Shown: in pieces, positions 1 through 7,748 of the stretch
Numbering within the stretch: position 1 is the stretch's first letter
Layout: each line of letters opens with the position of its first letter
Virus record (IMG/VR): IMGVR_UViG_3300032278_000066
Location: 1 to 32,019 of that record
Source: a virus
DNA length: 32,019 nt
Reading direction: 5' to 3' (one strand)
Program-made: the position numbers and the translations under genes
Notes under the pieces: generated by a model
What the model was told of the DNA's origin: nothing
The model's input: only the letters and a program-made list of their open reading frames with translations
The model's database searches: none

Positions 1-175
1 GTTTACGATGTAAACATTCCCGCCGGCCTCGCGTCTTCCCACGGGGAAGGTCCCTCTGGGAAAGTGTGACTGGGTGGTCACCATACCCCCTCCCCCCCGC
101 CGGCTGACCGTATGGGTACCCCCCCCTTTTTATACAAAAAAAATACCCAGCCCTGGACCCCTAAATCCAGGTGGA

Positions 176-255
176 CACTACTTTCCAGAGCGATTACGCG
201 GTATTGCCCACTAAGGACCGCTCCCGCCCACGCTAAGCGGTCACTACTTTCCAGA
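176..255. repeat. 14-bp direct repeat pair
   Basis: The sequence CACTACTTTCCAGA occurs exactly at 176-189 and again at 242-255, a period of 66 bp. The copies flank the ACCGCT/AGCGGT inverted repeat at 217-241. Paired sites of this kind can be protein-binding sites in an origin or packaging region. Function is unknown. Confidence 0.7.
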
Positions 256-315
256 TTAATTCCAGCACCTTGCAGCGTTTTTGCCCCACAAAGCCCGGAT
301 GGTTTAACAACACTT

Positions 316-359
316 TTTACCTTTTTTTAAAACCCTTATTTCTTAAATAAAGAGGTAAA
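316..359. repeat. AT-rich imperfect inverted repeat
   Basis: Arms TTTACCT (316-322) and AGGTAAA (353-359) enclose a very AT-rich interior, with partial pairing continuing inward. A smaller alternative hairpin, TTATTT/AAATAA, lies at 336-350. It stands out as the most AT-rich stretch of a GC-rich window. A DNA-unwinding element or a transcription terminator would both fit. Confidence 0.5.
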
Positions 360-413
360 TGGTATTAATAGGGCACTAAGCCGAAATCATTGAGGAAAGT
401 TGAGACCACAAAA

Positions 414-526
414 AGCCCACCCAGACCGGGTAAATTATGCACCCACTTAAAAAAGCACCCACATGACCCTTCGTGCCCCTACTCATTTTATACGCAGGCT
501 CGTAATTTACGCGGTCTGGGTGGGCT
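414..526. repeat. 24-bp near-perfect inverted repeat with 65-bp loop
   Basis: The left arm is 414-437 and the right arm 503-526; they pair at 23 of 24 positions. The interior (438-502) carries GCACCCAC twice. An arm match this long is well beyond chance and could form a cruciform in DNA or a long stem in RNA. It lies about 100 bp upstream of the small terminase start. Confidence 0.8.
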
Positions 527-588
527 CCATGGGCAAATAAACAGCATTCTCCAAGTACCTGTAATCACGTAAAACCAAATCCTCAAAT

Positions 589-617
589 TTGACACGTTTC
601 GAGCCCCCGTGATACGG
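589..617 (+). promoter_or_regulatory. Candidate promoter for the late/packaging operon
   Basis: A perfect -35 box, TTGACA, lies at 589-594. At 16-17 bp spacing there is only a weak -10 (GATACG/ATACGG, 611-617). An RNA started from it would begin at about 623-626, at or just before the TerS ATG at 626. The -10 is poor, so this is tentative. Confidence 0.35.
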
Positions 618-625
618 GCTTATCT

Positions 626-910
626 ATGGCAAAAAAGGCGAACCTGGAGGCGTTGGCCCTGGTCTTTGCTGACGAGGCGTTGGCCCGGATGGTGGAGATT
701 ATGCAGAACTCGGACTCTGATGCCACGGCGCTCAGGGCCGCTGAGCACATCATCAAGTATGCATTTCCCCCATTGTCGGCGGCTGTCCCCAAGGAAGACT
801 TTGCGAACCTCAGTCCTCAGGAGCGCATCAAGGCGCTGCAAGACGCCTTGTCTGAGGAGCTTGAGAGTATCGAGATGACGCCGCAACCATCGAATCATGG
901 ACGCGCTTAG
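626..910 (+). CDS. Terminase small subunit (TerS), probable
   Basis: Protein of 94 aa, mostly helical, directly before the large terminase. Small terminases are ring-forming proteins that recognise phage DNA and hand it to TerL for packaging. The segment around residues 20-55 (alternating Ala/Leu helices, then a Pro-rich turn) is of the kind seen in short TerS proteins. The call rests mainly on position, size and helicity, since TerS sequences diverge widely. There is no Shine-Dalgarno before the ATG at 626; a TTGACA box 32 bp upstream raises the possibility of a leaderless message. The 3' end overlaps TerL by 14 bp, implying translational coupling. Confidence 0.65.
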   Translation: MAKKANLEALALVFADEALARMVEIMQNSDSDATALRAAEHIIKYAFPPLSAAVPKEDFANLSPQERIKALQDALSEELESIEMTPQPSNHGRA

Positions 911-2384
911 CTACGCACTGCGCAAGAAGCGCAAGCCGACCGTATCTGTCTATGAGGGTCTGCTGAAGAATGATGAGGTTCTCTGCCGCAGGCACTTCCC
1001 GCCAATCAGCCATTGGTGGAAGAAGACGCTGAAGAGTTTCTACGAGAATCCCCGGCAGCGCCTAGTGGTGAGGGTGGGTAGACGTGGGGGCAAGTCGTCT
1101 ACCCTCTGCCGGGTCATTGCGGCGGAGCTGATGTATGGAGATCATCATATCACCCCCGGCGACATTGGCGTCTTCGCGTGCATCTCGGTCAAGAAGGGGG
1201 AGGCGCGCGAGAGGCTGCACACCATCAAGTCAATCCTCGCTGCGCTGAAAGTTGACCACGCCCACCGTGGCGACGAGATTCGGATTAAGAACCGGCCGCT
1301 CGCTGCGAGAGTCTACGCAGCCTCATTCCGCACGGCGGTGGGGATGACGTGCGTGGGAATCGTCTGTGACGAGGTAGCCCGCTGGCGCGATGAGGATACC
1401 GGCGCCAATCCGGCAAAGGAAGTGCTCGCCAGCGTCCGACCATCGTTGGCGACGATGATTAATAGCCACGAATTTCTCTCATCTAGCCCGTGGAGTACGC
1501 TGGACGCTCACTATGAGGCCTATGAACTTGGCAACACTGCTGAGCAATTGACGGCTCATGCGCCCACCTGGGTGGCTAATCCGACAATTAGCCAAGCTCG
1601 CTGCGAGCAGCTCGAGCCGGATGAGCTTACCCGCGAGAGGGAGTACGGGGCAATCCCCATGAAAGCCGGGCTGAGTTCCTTCTTCGACGGGTACGCGATA
1701 GAAGACACCATTGACCAAGGCTTGCACTGCCCGCTGCCACCAGAGACGCACCAGAAGCTTACAGCCGGCGCCGACTTTGGCTTTAAGCGCGACAGCTCGG
1801 CCATCGCCGTGGTGGCCAAGGACTCAGATGGCCTCATGCACAAGCTAATTGACTACATGGAGCTGAAGCCCTCGGTAGGCGAGCCCCTCAAACCAAGTGA
1901 AACCGTCGCAGCCTTCGCCTCCGTGCTCAAGCGTAATTACCTGAAAAGCGTCATGGCGGATCATCACTACCGCGAAGCCGTCAGCGAGTACTTGGCCAAG
2001 AACAAAATGGGCCTCATCTCCGCGCCTGGCGGCGCACTTGGCAACATGAAGGTGTACGTGAACGCCCGGTCGCTCATCCACCAGGGAAGGGTGCGTATCC
2101 CTGACCATGCCCAGCTCAGGCGAGACTTGCTTGAGGTGCAGCATAGGCCTACGCCAAATGGAGGCTTGCGGATTATCTTGCCCAGGCGTACAGGTGGAGG
2201 GCACGCTGACCTAGTCAGCGCGTTTGTGCTGGCGCTCTACCAGCGCGGCGGGGCGATGGTGCCCGAGGACACGATTCTGCCTAATGGCTGGACGCGGCAG
2301 GAGCTAACTACCTGCGAAGATTTAGCCCGTGAACTCAAAGGAGAAGACGGGGTACAATACACGGAGAAGGAATGGATAACGTAA
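897..2384 (+). CDS. terL: Terminase large subunit (TerL)
   Basis: Protein of 495 aa, the normal size for the ATP-driven packaging motor and headful/cos nuclease. Walker A is the variant GRRGGKS at residues 61-67, preceded by a hydrophobic strand. Walker B is GIVCDE at 154-159, and a motif III-like SSSPW lies at 195-199. The C-terminal RNase H-like nuclease shows its acidic residues in order: D293 in AGADFGF, D355 in MADHHY and D438 in GHADLVSAF. The ATG at 897 overlaps the end of TerS and has no strong ribosome site, so expression is probably coupled. The call is secure from motif order and from the portal gene downstream. Confidence 0.95.
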   Translation: MDALSYALRKKRKPTVSVYEGLLKNDEVLCRRHFPPISHWWKKTLKSFYENPRQRLVVRVGRRGGKSSTLCRVIAAELMYGDHHITPGDIGVFACISVKKGEARERLHTIKSILAALKVDHAHRGDEIRIKNRPLAARVYAASFRTAVGMTCVGIVCDEVARWRDEDTGANPAKEVLASVRPSLATMINSHEFLSSSPWSTLDAHYEAYELGNTAEQLTAHAPTWVANPTISQARCEQLEPDELTREREYGAIPMKAGLSSFFDGYAIEDTIDQGLHCPLPPETHQKLTAGADFGFKRDSSAIAVVAKDSDGLMHKLIDYMELKPSVGEPLKPSETVAAFASVLKRNYLKSVMADHHYREAVSEYLAKNKMGLISAPGGALGNMKVYVNARSLIHQGRVRIPDHAQLRRDLLEVQHRPTPNGGLRIILPRRTGGGHADLVSAFVLALYQRGGAMVPEDTILPNGWTRQELTTCEDLARELKGEDGVQYTEKEWIT

Positions 2385-2608
2385 CTACTCAGATTGCGCA
2401 TCTCATCGACGAGGTCTCGTCTCGCGGCGTCAAGCACATCCGCATCAAAGGCTTTTGTGGCCTCGAGGAGATTGAGCTGACGCTCGCGGCGACGCCGGCA
2501 CGGGTAGTGGATACGCCATTCGCGGAGGATGAGCGCGACAACTTTGAAGATATCCAGTATGCCGCAAGTGGCGTGGTACCGATGAACATCAAGGAGATGT
2601 ATAAGTGA
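2372..2608 (+). CDS. Small hypothetical protein between TerL and portal
   Basis: Protein of 78 aa that I do not recognise. Its ATG overlaps the last codons of terL by 13 bp and follows a good ribosome site (GGAGAAGGA just upstream). It is mildly acidic, with a short beta-rich start (around residues 18-40) and an acidic stretch after residue 50. It ends in a GTGA overlap with the next gene. Tight packing and good translation signals support it as a real gene. A head-morphogenesis or packaging accessory role is only a guess from position. Confidence 0.7.
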   Translation: MDNVTTQIAHLIDEVSSRGVKHIRIKGFCGLEEIELTLAATPARVVDTPFAEDERDNFEDIQYAASGVVPMNIKEMYK

Positions 2609-2862
2609 AGATTAAGAACGTGATGTTTATCCAATTTGCGCCAAATACCATCTATGGCGCCACCGGTTCGCGCAATGTGCGTGAAATTGATGCTCAGCGC
2701 CACAATGCCGAGATGGTATATAAAGACGGTCTTTTGCATGTAAAAACGGAAGATGGCGAGGCTTTTTACGGCCATGGCGTCATCTCTCGCATGGTACCTT
2801 ACCCGCAGCCTGAAAAGCGTCGCGGTCGGCCGCCCAAGGTCAAGGAAGCAGCTAATGATTGA
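2605..2862 (+). CDS. Small basic-tailed protein with AT-hook-like motif
   Basis: Protein of 85 aa starting at GTG 2605, which overlaps the previous stop as GTGA. AAGGAG lies 8-10 bp upstream. The N-terminal half looks beta-rich. The C-terminus carries KRRGRPPK at residues 71-78, the core pattern of an AT-hook (basic-GRP-basic), which binds the minor groove of AT-rich DNA. It overlaps the portal start by 8 bp. DNA binding is inferred from this short motif only. Placed between terminase and portal, it could touch DNA during packaging. Confidence 0.7.
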   Translation: MKIKNVMFIQFAPNTIYGATGSRNVREIDAQRHNAEMVYKDGLLHVKTEDGEAFYGHGVISRMVPYPQPEKRRGRPPKVKEAAND

Positions 2863-4756
2863 GTATGGCCAAGACAGATGGTGGTGGCTTTCGGACGAAG
2901 ACGACTCGGCTGACAAGCTGTTTACAGAGGTCGACCGTATCAGCGAGGACACGGTCAACCGGGCGCAGGCTGTCATCGAGGCCTCGGCGCTGTATGGCGA
3001 TCTGGCATACCTCCCTGGCTACACGGGTGTGGATCGCGTCCTTCCTGTCTCACGAAGAATTAGCCATAACGTCATCGCCACGGCTACGGATGCTCTTGTT
3101 GCAGAAGTTACCCAAACAAAGCCCCGCCCCATGGCTGTCACTATCGGCGGCGATTACACAGACCATGTCAGAGCGCGAAAGCTCACCGAGTACTGGGATG
3201 CGAAGTTTGAAGAAACGAATGTCTATGAGCTTGGACGCCAAGCTGTGCGTGACGCTATTATTTCAGGTCTTGGTATTCTGCGCGCTTATCGGGCTCGGCC
3301 TGGCAGCAAGTCTGATCGAGTCCTGGTAGAGCGCATATGGCCCGGCTCTTTCGTCATTGACGACCGCGGGGCTATCGATGTCATACCGCGCGCCTGTTAC
3401 ATCCGGCGCCAGATTGATAGAAGCTATCTGGAGAATCTTTATCCGGAAAAGTTGCAGGACATCCAGCAGGCCCGTCATCCTGAAGAGAAGTATTGGTTCA
3501 CAAACGCTATGCGCGATGACTTGGTGGAGGTCATCGAGGGATGGCACTTGCCATCCGGGCCAGACGGCAAAGACGGCAAGCACATGCTCGCCGTGAGCAC
3601 GACGCCTCTATTTGAAGAAGAGTATGATGATGATGAGTTTCCTCTTTCCTTCGTGAGGCCGGTTCCTCCGCAGCGGGGATTCTGGGGAGAGAGCATCGTC
3701 AAGCGCGCCGCTACAGCGCAGTTTGAGCTGAACAAGCTACTTCGCCGCATTCAAGAGTCGATGCACCTTCACGCGGTGCCGCGTGTTTTCGTAAACCGTG
3801 GTGCTGGTATAGTAAAGCCGCATTTTACAAACGACATTGGCATTCTCATCGAATATGACGGACAGCCTCCTGTCTACATGACGCCTAACTCCATGGGCGC
3901 CGATGTCTACGCGCACATCGATAGGCTAGAGAATTGGATATATAAAGAGATGGGGATTTCGCAGCTCTCCGCCTCTTCTCTCAAGCCGGCCGGCTTGGAT
4001 TCGGGCCGCGCCTTGAGGGTTTACAATGACACGCAGAGCCGTAGGTTCATCAACCTAGAGCGCAGTTATGAGCAGATGCACTGCACACTGGCAAAGCACA
4101 TCACCGCCCTCGATCGCGCCATCTCCGAAGAGAATCCGGAGCACGAAGTCGTCTATGAGTCGCGAGGTCAAAAGATGGTCATTCCGTTTAGAGAGATTGA
4201 CCTCAAAAAGGGCATCATGCGAACGCAAGTGGCGCCGACTTCGGCTCTTCCGACTAGCCCTGCTGCGAAGCTCCAAGACCTCCAAGAGATGGTCGCTGCT
4301 GGTACAATCGACCAAGAGACCTTCCTAACGCTTGCCGACGTGCCCGACTTTGAATCCATCCGCGCAACAGTCGTAGCGCCGCTCGAGTTACTAGAGAAAC
4401 GCTTTGATGAGATGTTGGAGACTGGCAAATATACGGTGCCAGAGCCTTATATGGATCTAGCAAGAGGCATGAAGTTATGCGCGCTATACATCCAGAAAGC
4501 AGAGGTCAAAGGGGCAAGCGATGACCGCGTGGAGCTTTTGAGGCAATGGCTCGGAGACGCAAAGAGCTTAATTGAGGGTGTCATGCAGCAAGCTCAGATA
4601 GCGCAGCAAGAGCGCGCGGCAGAAATGACTCAGCCGCCTGGTGTGCCTGGTGCTGCCCCCCCGGTAGCAGGCTCACCAGCGGCTGTTCTTCCTGGTAGTG
4701 AAGAACCCATGCCTGGCACTGAGCCCGGCGTCGGCGTAGGGAGTATGGTGCAGTAA
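2855..4756 (+). CDS. Portal protein
   Basis: Protein of 633 aa with portal-type character: a long helical N-terminal part, a central segment (about residues 260-410) with the usual order of wing and stem strands and helices, and a flexible Pro/Gly/acidic tail after about residue 590. Portals form the twelve-subunit ring through which DNA enters and leaves the head. I chose ATG 2855 rather than the longer frame from 2753: AAGGA at 2842-2846 gives correct spacing, and the 34 extra residues would overlap the upstream gene by about 110 bp. The stop overlaps the next ATG (TAATG). Confidence 0.88.
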   Translation: MIEYGQDRWWWLSDEDDSADKLFTEVDRISEDTVNRAQAVIEASALYGDLAYLPGYTGVDRVLPVSRRISHNVIATATDALVAEVTQTKPRPMAVTIGGDYTDHVRARKLTEYWDAKFEETNVYELGRQAVRDAIISGLGILRAYRARPGSKSDRVLVERIWPGSFVIDDRGAIDVIPRACYIRRQIDRSYLENLYPEKLQDIQQARHPEEKYWFTNAMRDDLVEVIEGWHLPSGPDGKDGKHMLAVSTTPLFEEEYDDDEFPLSFVRPVPPQRGFWGESIVKRAATAQFELNKLLRRIQESMHLHAVPRVFVNRGAGIVKPHFTNDIGILIEYDGQPPVYMTPNSMGADVYAHIDRLENWIYKEMGISQLSASSLKPAGLDSGRALRVYNDTQSRRFINLERSYEQMHCTLAKHITALDRAISEENPEHEVVYESRGQKMVIPFREIDLKKGIMRTQVAPTSALPTSPAAKLQDLQEMVAAGTIDQETFLTLADVPDFESIRATVVAPLELLEKRFDEMLETGKYTVPEPYMDLARGMKLCALYIQKAEVKGASDDRVELLRQWLGDAKSLIEGVMQQAQIAQQERAAEMTQPPGVPGAAPPVAGSPAAVLPGSEEPMPGTEPGVGVGSMVQ

Positions 4757-6300
4757 TGGGAATCCGCCTTGGTGTAGGTCTTAGTCGCAACCGGGCCTCC
4801 GTGGGAGGAGGCGGTCCTCCGCCAGCTTGGAGCAACGCGAAAAGCTTTCAGGTTGATGGCATCGACGAGGAAGCCGTAGGCCCAGACCATGGAGATTTCG
4901 ACTTTGATATCGGTTCGCCGTTTACGCTCTCTGCGTGGGTGCGTTGTGACCGCGCTGGGAATCACACGATAGCCGGCAAACGTTTCCCGCCGCCGACCTA
5001 CCGCGGATATTGGTTTGGCATCTACTTGGGTGTGCCGTGGGTCCAGTTCTTTAACAACCTCGCTGGGTTTGTGTACGGCGACATGAACAGCTCCAAATGG
5101 ATCGCAATGGGCCGCTGGGTACACATGTGTTTCACCTGGGACGGCAACGCGACCGGCGACATGAACGGGCTAAAAATCTACATCGACGGCGTGCAGGATA
5201 TGGCCACGGTCATCAACGCAAACGGTCTCGCATCGAACACGTTCAATGCAGCTGGCGAAGCATTCAGGCTAGCGGCGCTTTCATCTCCCGGTTATTTTTT
5301 GCAGGGTGGTCTCGATGAGGTTTCGGTATTTTCGCGAGAGGTGTCCGCCGTCGATGTAGCTAATGAACTTTACAATTTAGGCAATCCTAAAGACATAAGT
5401 GCCCAGGCGAATCTGGTCTCGTGGTGGCGGCTTGGCGACGCGGCTGGTGACAGCACCGATCCTGCATCGCCGTTGATTGTTGACGTTGTCGGCGGCCATG
5501 ACCTAACGCCGCAAAACACAGAAGCTATCGATCTTGTAACGAAGGTGGCAAACGGTTGGTGGAATCTGACAAGCATGCAGTTCGATGGCGTCAGCAGCTA
5601 TATCAGCATCGGGCCTGTGGCGAGCCCACCGACGCTAGAATCCGGCGACCCTTGGTCCATTTCGGCCTGGTTCAATTCGAGCACCGCGGCGGTACAGTGT
5701 ATTTTTGGGCGAGCTGATTCTTTCAGTCCGTATCGCGGATGGACTCTCACGCTCGAGCCGGGCGGCGAGTTGTTCTTCGCCGTGATCCACGATTCGACAG
5801 CCGCCGACTGGCTAGGCTCGATCACAAATAGTTCAGGTTGGAACGACGGAAATTGGCATCATGTCGTTGCGAGCTATGACGGGAGCCGTGCCGCCGCTGG
5901 TATTTCCATGGTGATCGATGGCGTGGCCCAGGCGATGACGACGGGCCCCGACACGCTTGGAACCGGAACGATCATCGTGCCGTGGATTAGCATGACGGCT
6001 GGAATCCGCTACGCTGCGGCGGGCTCGTTTATTCCGTTCGCTGGAAGGCTTGAAGAAATCAGCTTGTGGGACAAAGAGCTGTCTACCGCTGAAGCGCAGG
6101 AGCTATACGGCGCGGGCACGCCTCCGGATGTTGCCACACATAGCGCCTATGGAAATGCGTTTGCTTGGTGGCGGATGGGCGATGACCCTGGTGACAGTGC
6201 AGAAAATATTAATGGATCGATTGTTGACGTGACCGGCAACGGGTACCCGATGCAAACCATCAACACTATCGAGGGTTACCTCGCTCCGGATGTGCCATGA
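4756..6300 (+). CDS. Double LamG (concanavalin A-like) domain virion protein
   Basis: Protein of 514 aa with two laminin-G/pentraxin-like jelly-roll domains. The first (about residues 38-215) shows FTLSAWV, then an IYIDGVQD strand and the closing GGLDEVSVFSREVSAVDV. The second (about 270-475) repeats the pattern with WSISAWF, HHVVASYDGS and GRLEEISLWDKELSTAEAQ. LamG domains bind glycans or act as adhesins. There is no signal peptide. Its place between portal and scaffold suggests a virion surface component (head fibre or receptor-binding) rather than a secreted protein. It is the clearest candidate adhesin in the window. A TAATG overlap links it to the portal and an ATGA overlap to the next gene. 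Confidence 0.85.
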   Translation: MGIRLGVGLSRNRASVGGGGPPPAWSNAKSFQVDGIDEEAVGPDHGDFDFDIGSPFTLSAWVRCDRAGNHTIAGKRFPPPTYRGYWFGIYLGVPWVQFFNNLAGFVYGDMNSSKWIAMGRWVHMCFTWDGNATGDMNGLKIYIDGVQDMATVINANGLASNTFNAAGEAFRLAALSSPGYFLQGGLDEVSVFSREVSAVDVANELYNLGNPKDISAQANLVSWWRLGDAAGDSTDPASPLIVDVVGGHDLTPQNTEAIDLVTKVANGWWNLTSMQFDGVSSYISIGPVASPPTLESGDPWSISAWFNSSTAAVQCIFGRADSFSPYRGWTLTLEPGGELFFAVIHDSTAADWLGSITNSSGWNDGNWHHVVASYDGSRAAAGISMVIDGVAQAMTTGPDTLGTGTIIVPWISMTAGIRYAAAGSFIPFAGRLEEISLWDKELSTAEAQELYGAGTPPDVATHSAYGNAFAWWRMGDDPGDSAENINGSIVDVTGNGYPMQTINTIEGYLAPDVP

Positions 6301-6674
6301 TTATCAGATATTGCGTAGTTCCCAATCCTCCAACGCCTGAACAGTTCGCGGCGGCTATTGAGTCAACCGACACTGCGCGACGCAGCGTTGACGGTTCCCA
6401 GTGTGTGCTCAAGTGGCAGGGCGACACGCCTGGCCCATTTGTTGGATTGGATGTCATGTCGCACACGGAAGCGCTGGCCCTCATGGCCACGGCCATGTGG
6501 TCACCCCCTTGGCCGCCAGAGGAAGAGGAAGAGCCAGAGACGGAAGTCATTGACTTGACCACGCTCACCACCTCAGAGCTGAAGGCCATGGCCAAAGAAG
6601 AGGGAATAAGAGGTTACTCGAGCATGCGGAAAGCTGAGCTAATCGAGGCACTCGCAGACGAAGAGGAGGAATAA
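6297..6674 (+). CDS. Protein with C-terminal SAP/Rho-N-like motif
   Basis: Protein of 125 aa. Residues about 1-75 form an unrecognised domain, followed by a run of Glu (PPEEEEEPE, about 79-87). The end (about 90-121) has the helix-extended-helix pattern LTTSELKAMAKEEGI, then SMRKAELIEAL, typical of SAP and Rho N-terminal domains, which bind nucleic acid. Such tails are common on phage head-completion proteins. It overlaps the LamG gene and the scaffold gene by four and one bases, inside the head-assembly block. A head-tail connection or DNA-end role is possible but not shown. Confidence 0.75.
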   Translation: MIIRYCVVPNPPTPEQFAAAIESTDTARRSVDGSQCVLKWQGDTPGPFVGLDVMSHTEALALMATAMWSPPWPPEEEEEPETEVIDLTTLTTSELKAMAKEEGIRGYSSMRKAELIEALADEEEE

Positions 6675-7723
6675 TGGATGCAACGACAGTAGAAGAGACA
6701 CAGGTAGAGGTGGGCTCAGCGCCCGAGCCCACGCGCGTCGAGAAGGCGGCCGAAGCCCTGGAGATGGCAGAGGCCACAGAGGCCACAGAGGCCACAGAGG
6801 CCACAGAGGCCACAGAAGCGGAGCCAGAGGCCGCAGAGGCGGAGCCAGAGGCCGCAGAAGCCGCAGAGGCGGAGGCCGCAGAGGCGGAGCCGGAGGCCAT
6901 CAACATTGGCCACGAATATAAAACGCTTCGTCGTCGTCAGCGCCAACAGAAGCGTCGAGAGGAGTCGCTCAACGCGCGAGAGGCTGAACTCGAGGCGAAG
7001 ATGGTTGAGGTCCAAGAGCAAACCAATCTCATAAATCTAATCAAAGATGACCCAAGCGAAGCCTTGCGCGAGTTCACGAGTCGCGCCGGGACGAGCGAAG
7101 ATGAGTTCTATGAGCAGATGACGCTTCAGCGCCTTGGCGGGGAGCTGGATGAAGAGGACGGAGGCGCAGGCTGGAGGAATGAAATCAAGCAGTTGCGAGA
7201 AGAACTCAGGCAGCGCGATGTCCGGCAAGAAGAGGCCGCCAGGGAGCATCAAGAGCGGGTGTCGCAGGCCCGCACAGAGCGCGCTGTTGATGGCCTTGTG
7301 GGTGAGATTTGCGGCATTCCGGCAGACCCCGAGCTAGCCTCTCGCTGGAGCAATCTGGCCAATCTTCGGCCTGACATTCTCAAGGCCCGTGCGAGGTACG
7401 CGGTATACTGGGCAATTGAGAATTCACCCCAAACCTCCCGCGAGAGCTTGGTCGACGCTCTTGACGAAGTCATCGGAGAGGAGTACAAATTTACATTGGA
7501 TCGGCTTAGTGCCCCCAATCAGGATCAGAGAACTCCTGAAATAAACTCTGAGGGTCAAGGTGTCCCTGGATTTGAAAAACCTGCTGCGAAACCACAAGCG
7601 CTGACACTCACGAACAATGATGCTGCTGTAACGAGCCGTCGTGGAAGAACGATGACTCAAAGCGAGAGATTGCAAGCAGCGGCAAACGCTTTGCCTGATT
7701 TCAAGGCATTAGTTGGTAACTAG
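6674..7723 (+). CDS. Capsid scaffolding protein, probable
   Basis: Protein of 349 aa directly before the capsid gene. It has an acidic Ala/Glu-rich N-terminal part, then a long charged coiled-coil region (about residues 80-200) with several Glu/Gln/Arg heptads, and a helical C-terminus. This composition and position are those of a scaffold, which guides capsid assembly and leaves before DNA filling. No protease motif is visible. Good ribosome site (GAGGAGGA) before ATG 6674. Residues about 33-75 are low-complexity and encoded by a 9-bp tandem repeat, so their length may vary between relatives. Confidence 0.75.
   Translation: MDATTVEETQVEVGSAPEPTRVEKAAEALEMAEATEATEATEATEATEAEPEAAEAEPEAAEAAEAEAAEAEPEAINIGHEYKTLRRRQRQQKRREESLNAREAELEAKMVEVQEQTNLINLIKDDPSEALREFTSRAGTSEDEFYEQMTLQRLGGELDEEDGGAGWRNEIKQLREELRQRDVRQEEAAREHQERVSQARTERAVDGLVGEICGIPADPELASRWSNLANLRPDILKARARYAVYWAIENSPQTSRESLVDALDEVIGEEYKFTLDRLSAPNQDQRTPEINSEGQGVPGFEKPAAKPQALTLTNNDAAVTSRRGRTMTQSERLQAAANALPDFKALVGN
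6770..6898 (+). repeat. Tandem 9-bp coding repeat (GAGGCCACA x5) and degenerate continuation
   Basis: GAGGCCACA repeats five times without change at 6770-6814 (Glu-Ala-Thr). It continues as degenerate GAGGCCGCA/GAGGCGGAGCC units to 6898 (Glu-Ala, Glu-Pro-Glu-Ala). This acidic linker lies in the scaffold gene. Perfect tandem identity suggests replication slippage. Confidence 0.9.
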
Positions 7724-7748
7724 GTTTTTTCAAATTCAGAGGTAAAAA

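Larger units (their letters stand above)
1..625. other. Noncoding, palindrome-rich leader upstream of the terminase genes
   Basis: No convincing gene lies here. The two short open frames (112-330 and 390-572) have no ribosome site and low-complexity translations. Inverted repeats are dense: GTTTAC/GTAAAC (1-15), CTTCCC/GGGAAG (35-49), TCCC/GGGA (51-61), GTGAC/GTCAC (66-81), CCATAC/GTATGG (81-115), palindrome GGGTACCC (114-121), CCTGGA/TCCAGG (152-171), ACCGCT/AGCGGT (217-241), an AT-rich hairpin (316-359) and a 24-bp pair (414-526). Runs of 5, 7 and 8 C lie at 86-90, 92-98 and 119-126. Position next to TerS and this structure suggest a packaging site, replication origin or control region. Which one cannot be decided from sequence alone. 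Confidence 0.6.

Noticed and set aside
112-572. Two short + strand ORFs (72 and 60 aa)
   Set aside because: No ribosome site, translations without structure, and they cross the inverted repeats of the leader.
2753-2854. N-terminal extension of the portal protein
   Set aside because: No ribosome site at 2753 and about 110 bp overlap with the upstream gene; ATG 2855 has AAGGA at good spacing.
2389-2976. 195-aa ORF on the - strand
   Set aside because: Covers two well-signalled small + strand genes and the portal start; low-complexity Ser-rich translation.
4756-6300. Diversity-generating retroelement target in the LamG gene
   Set aside because: No reverse transcriptase gene and no template/variable repeat pair seen in the window.
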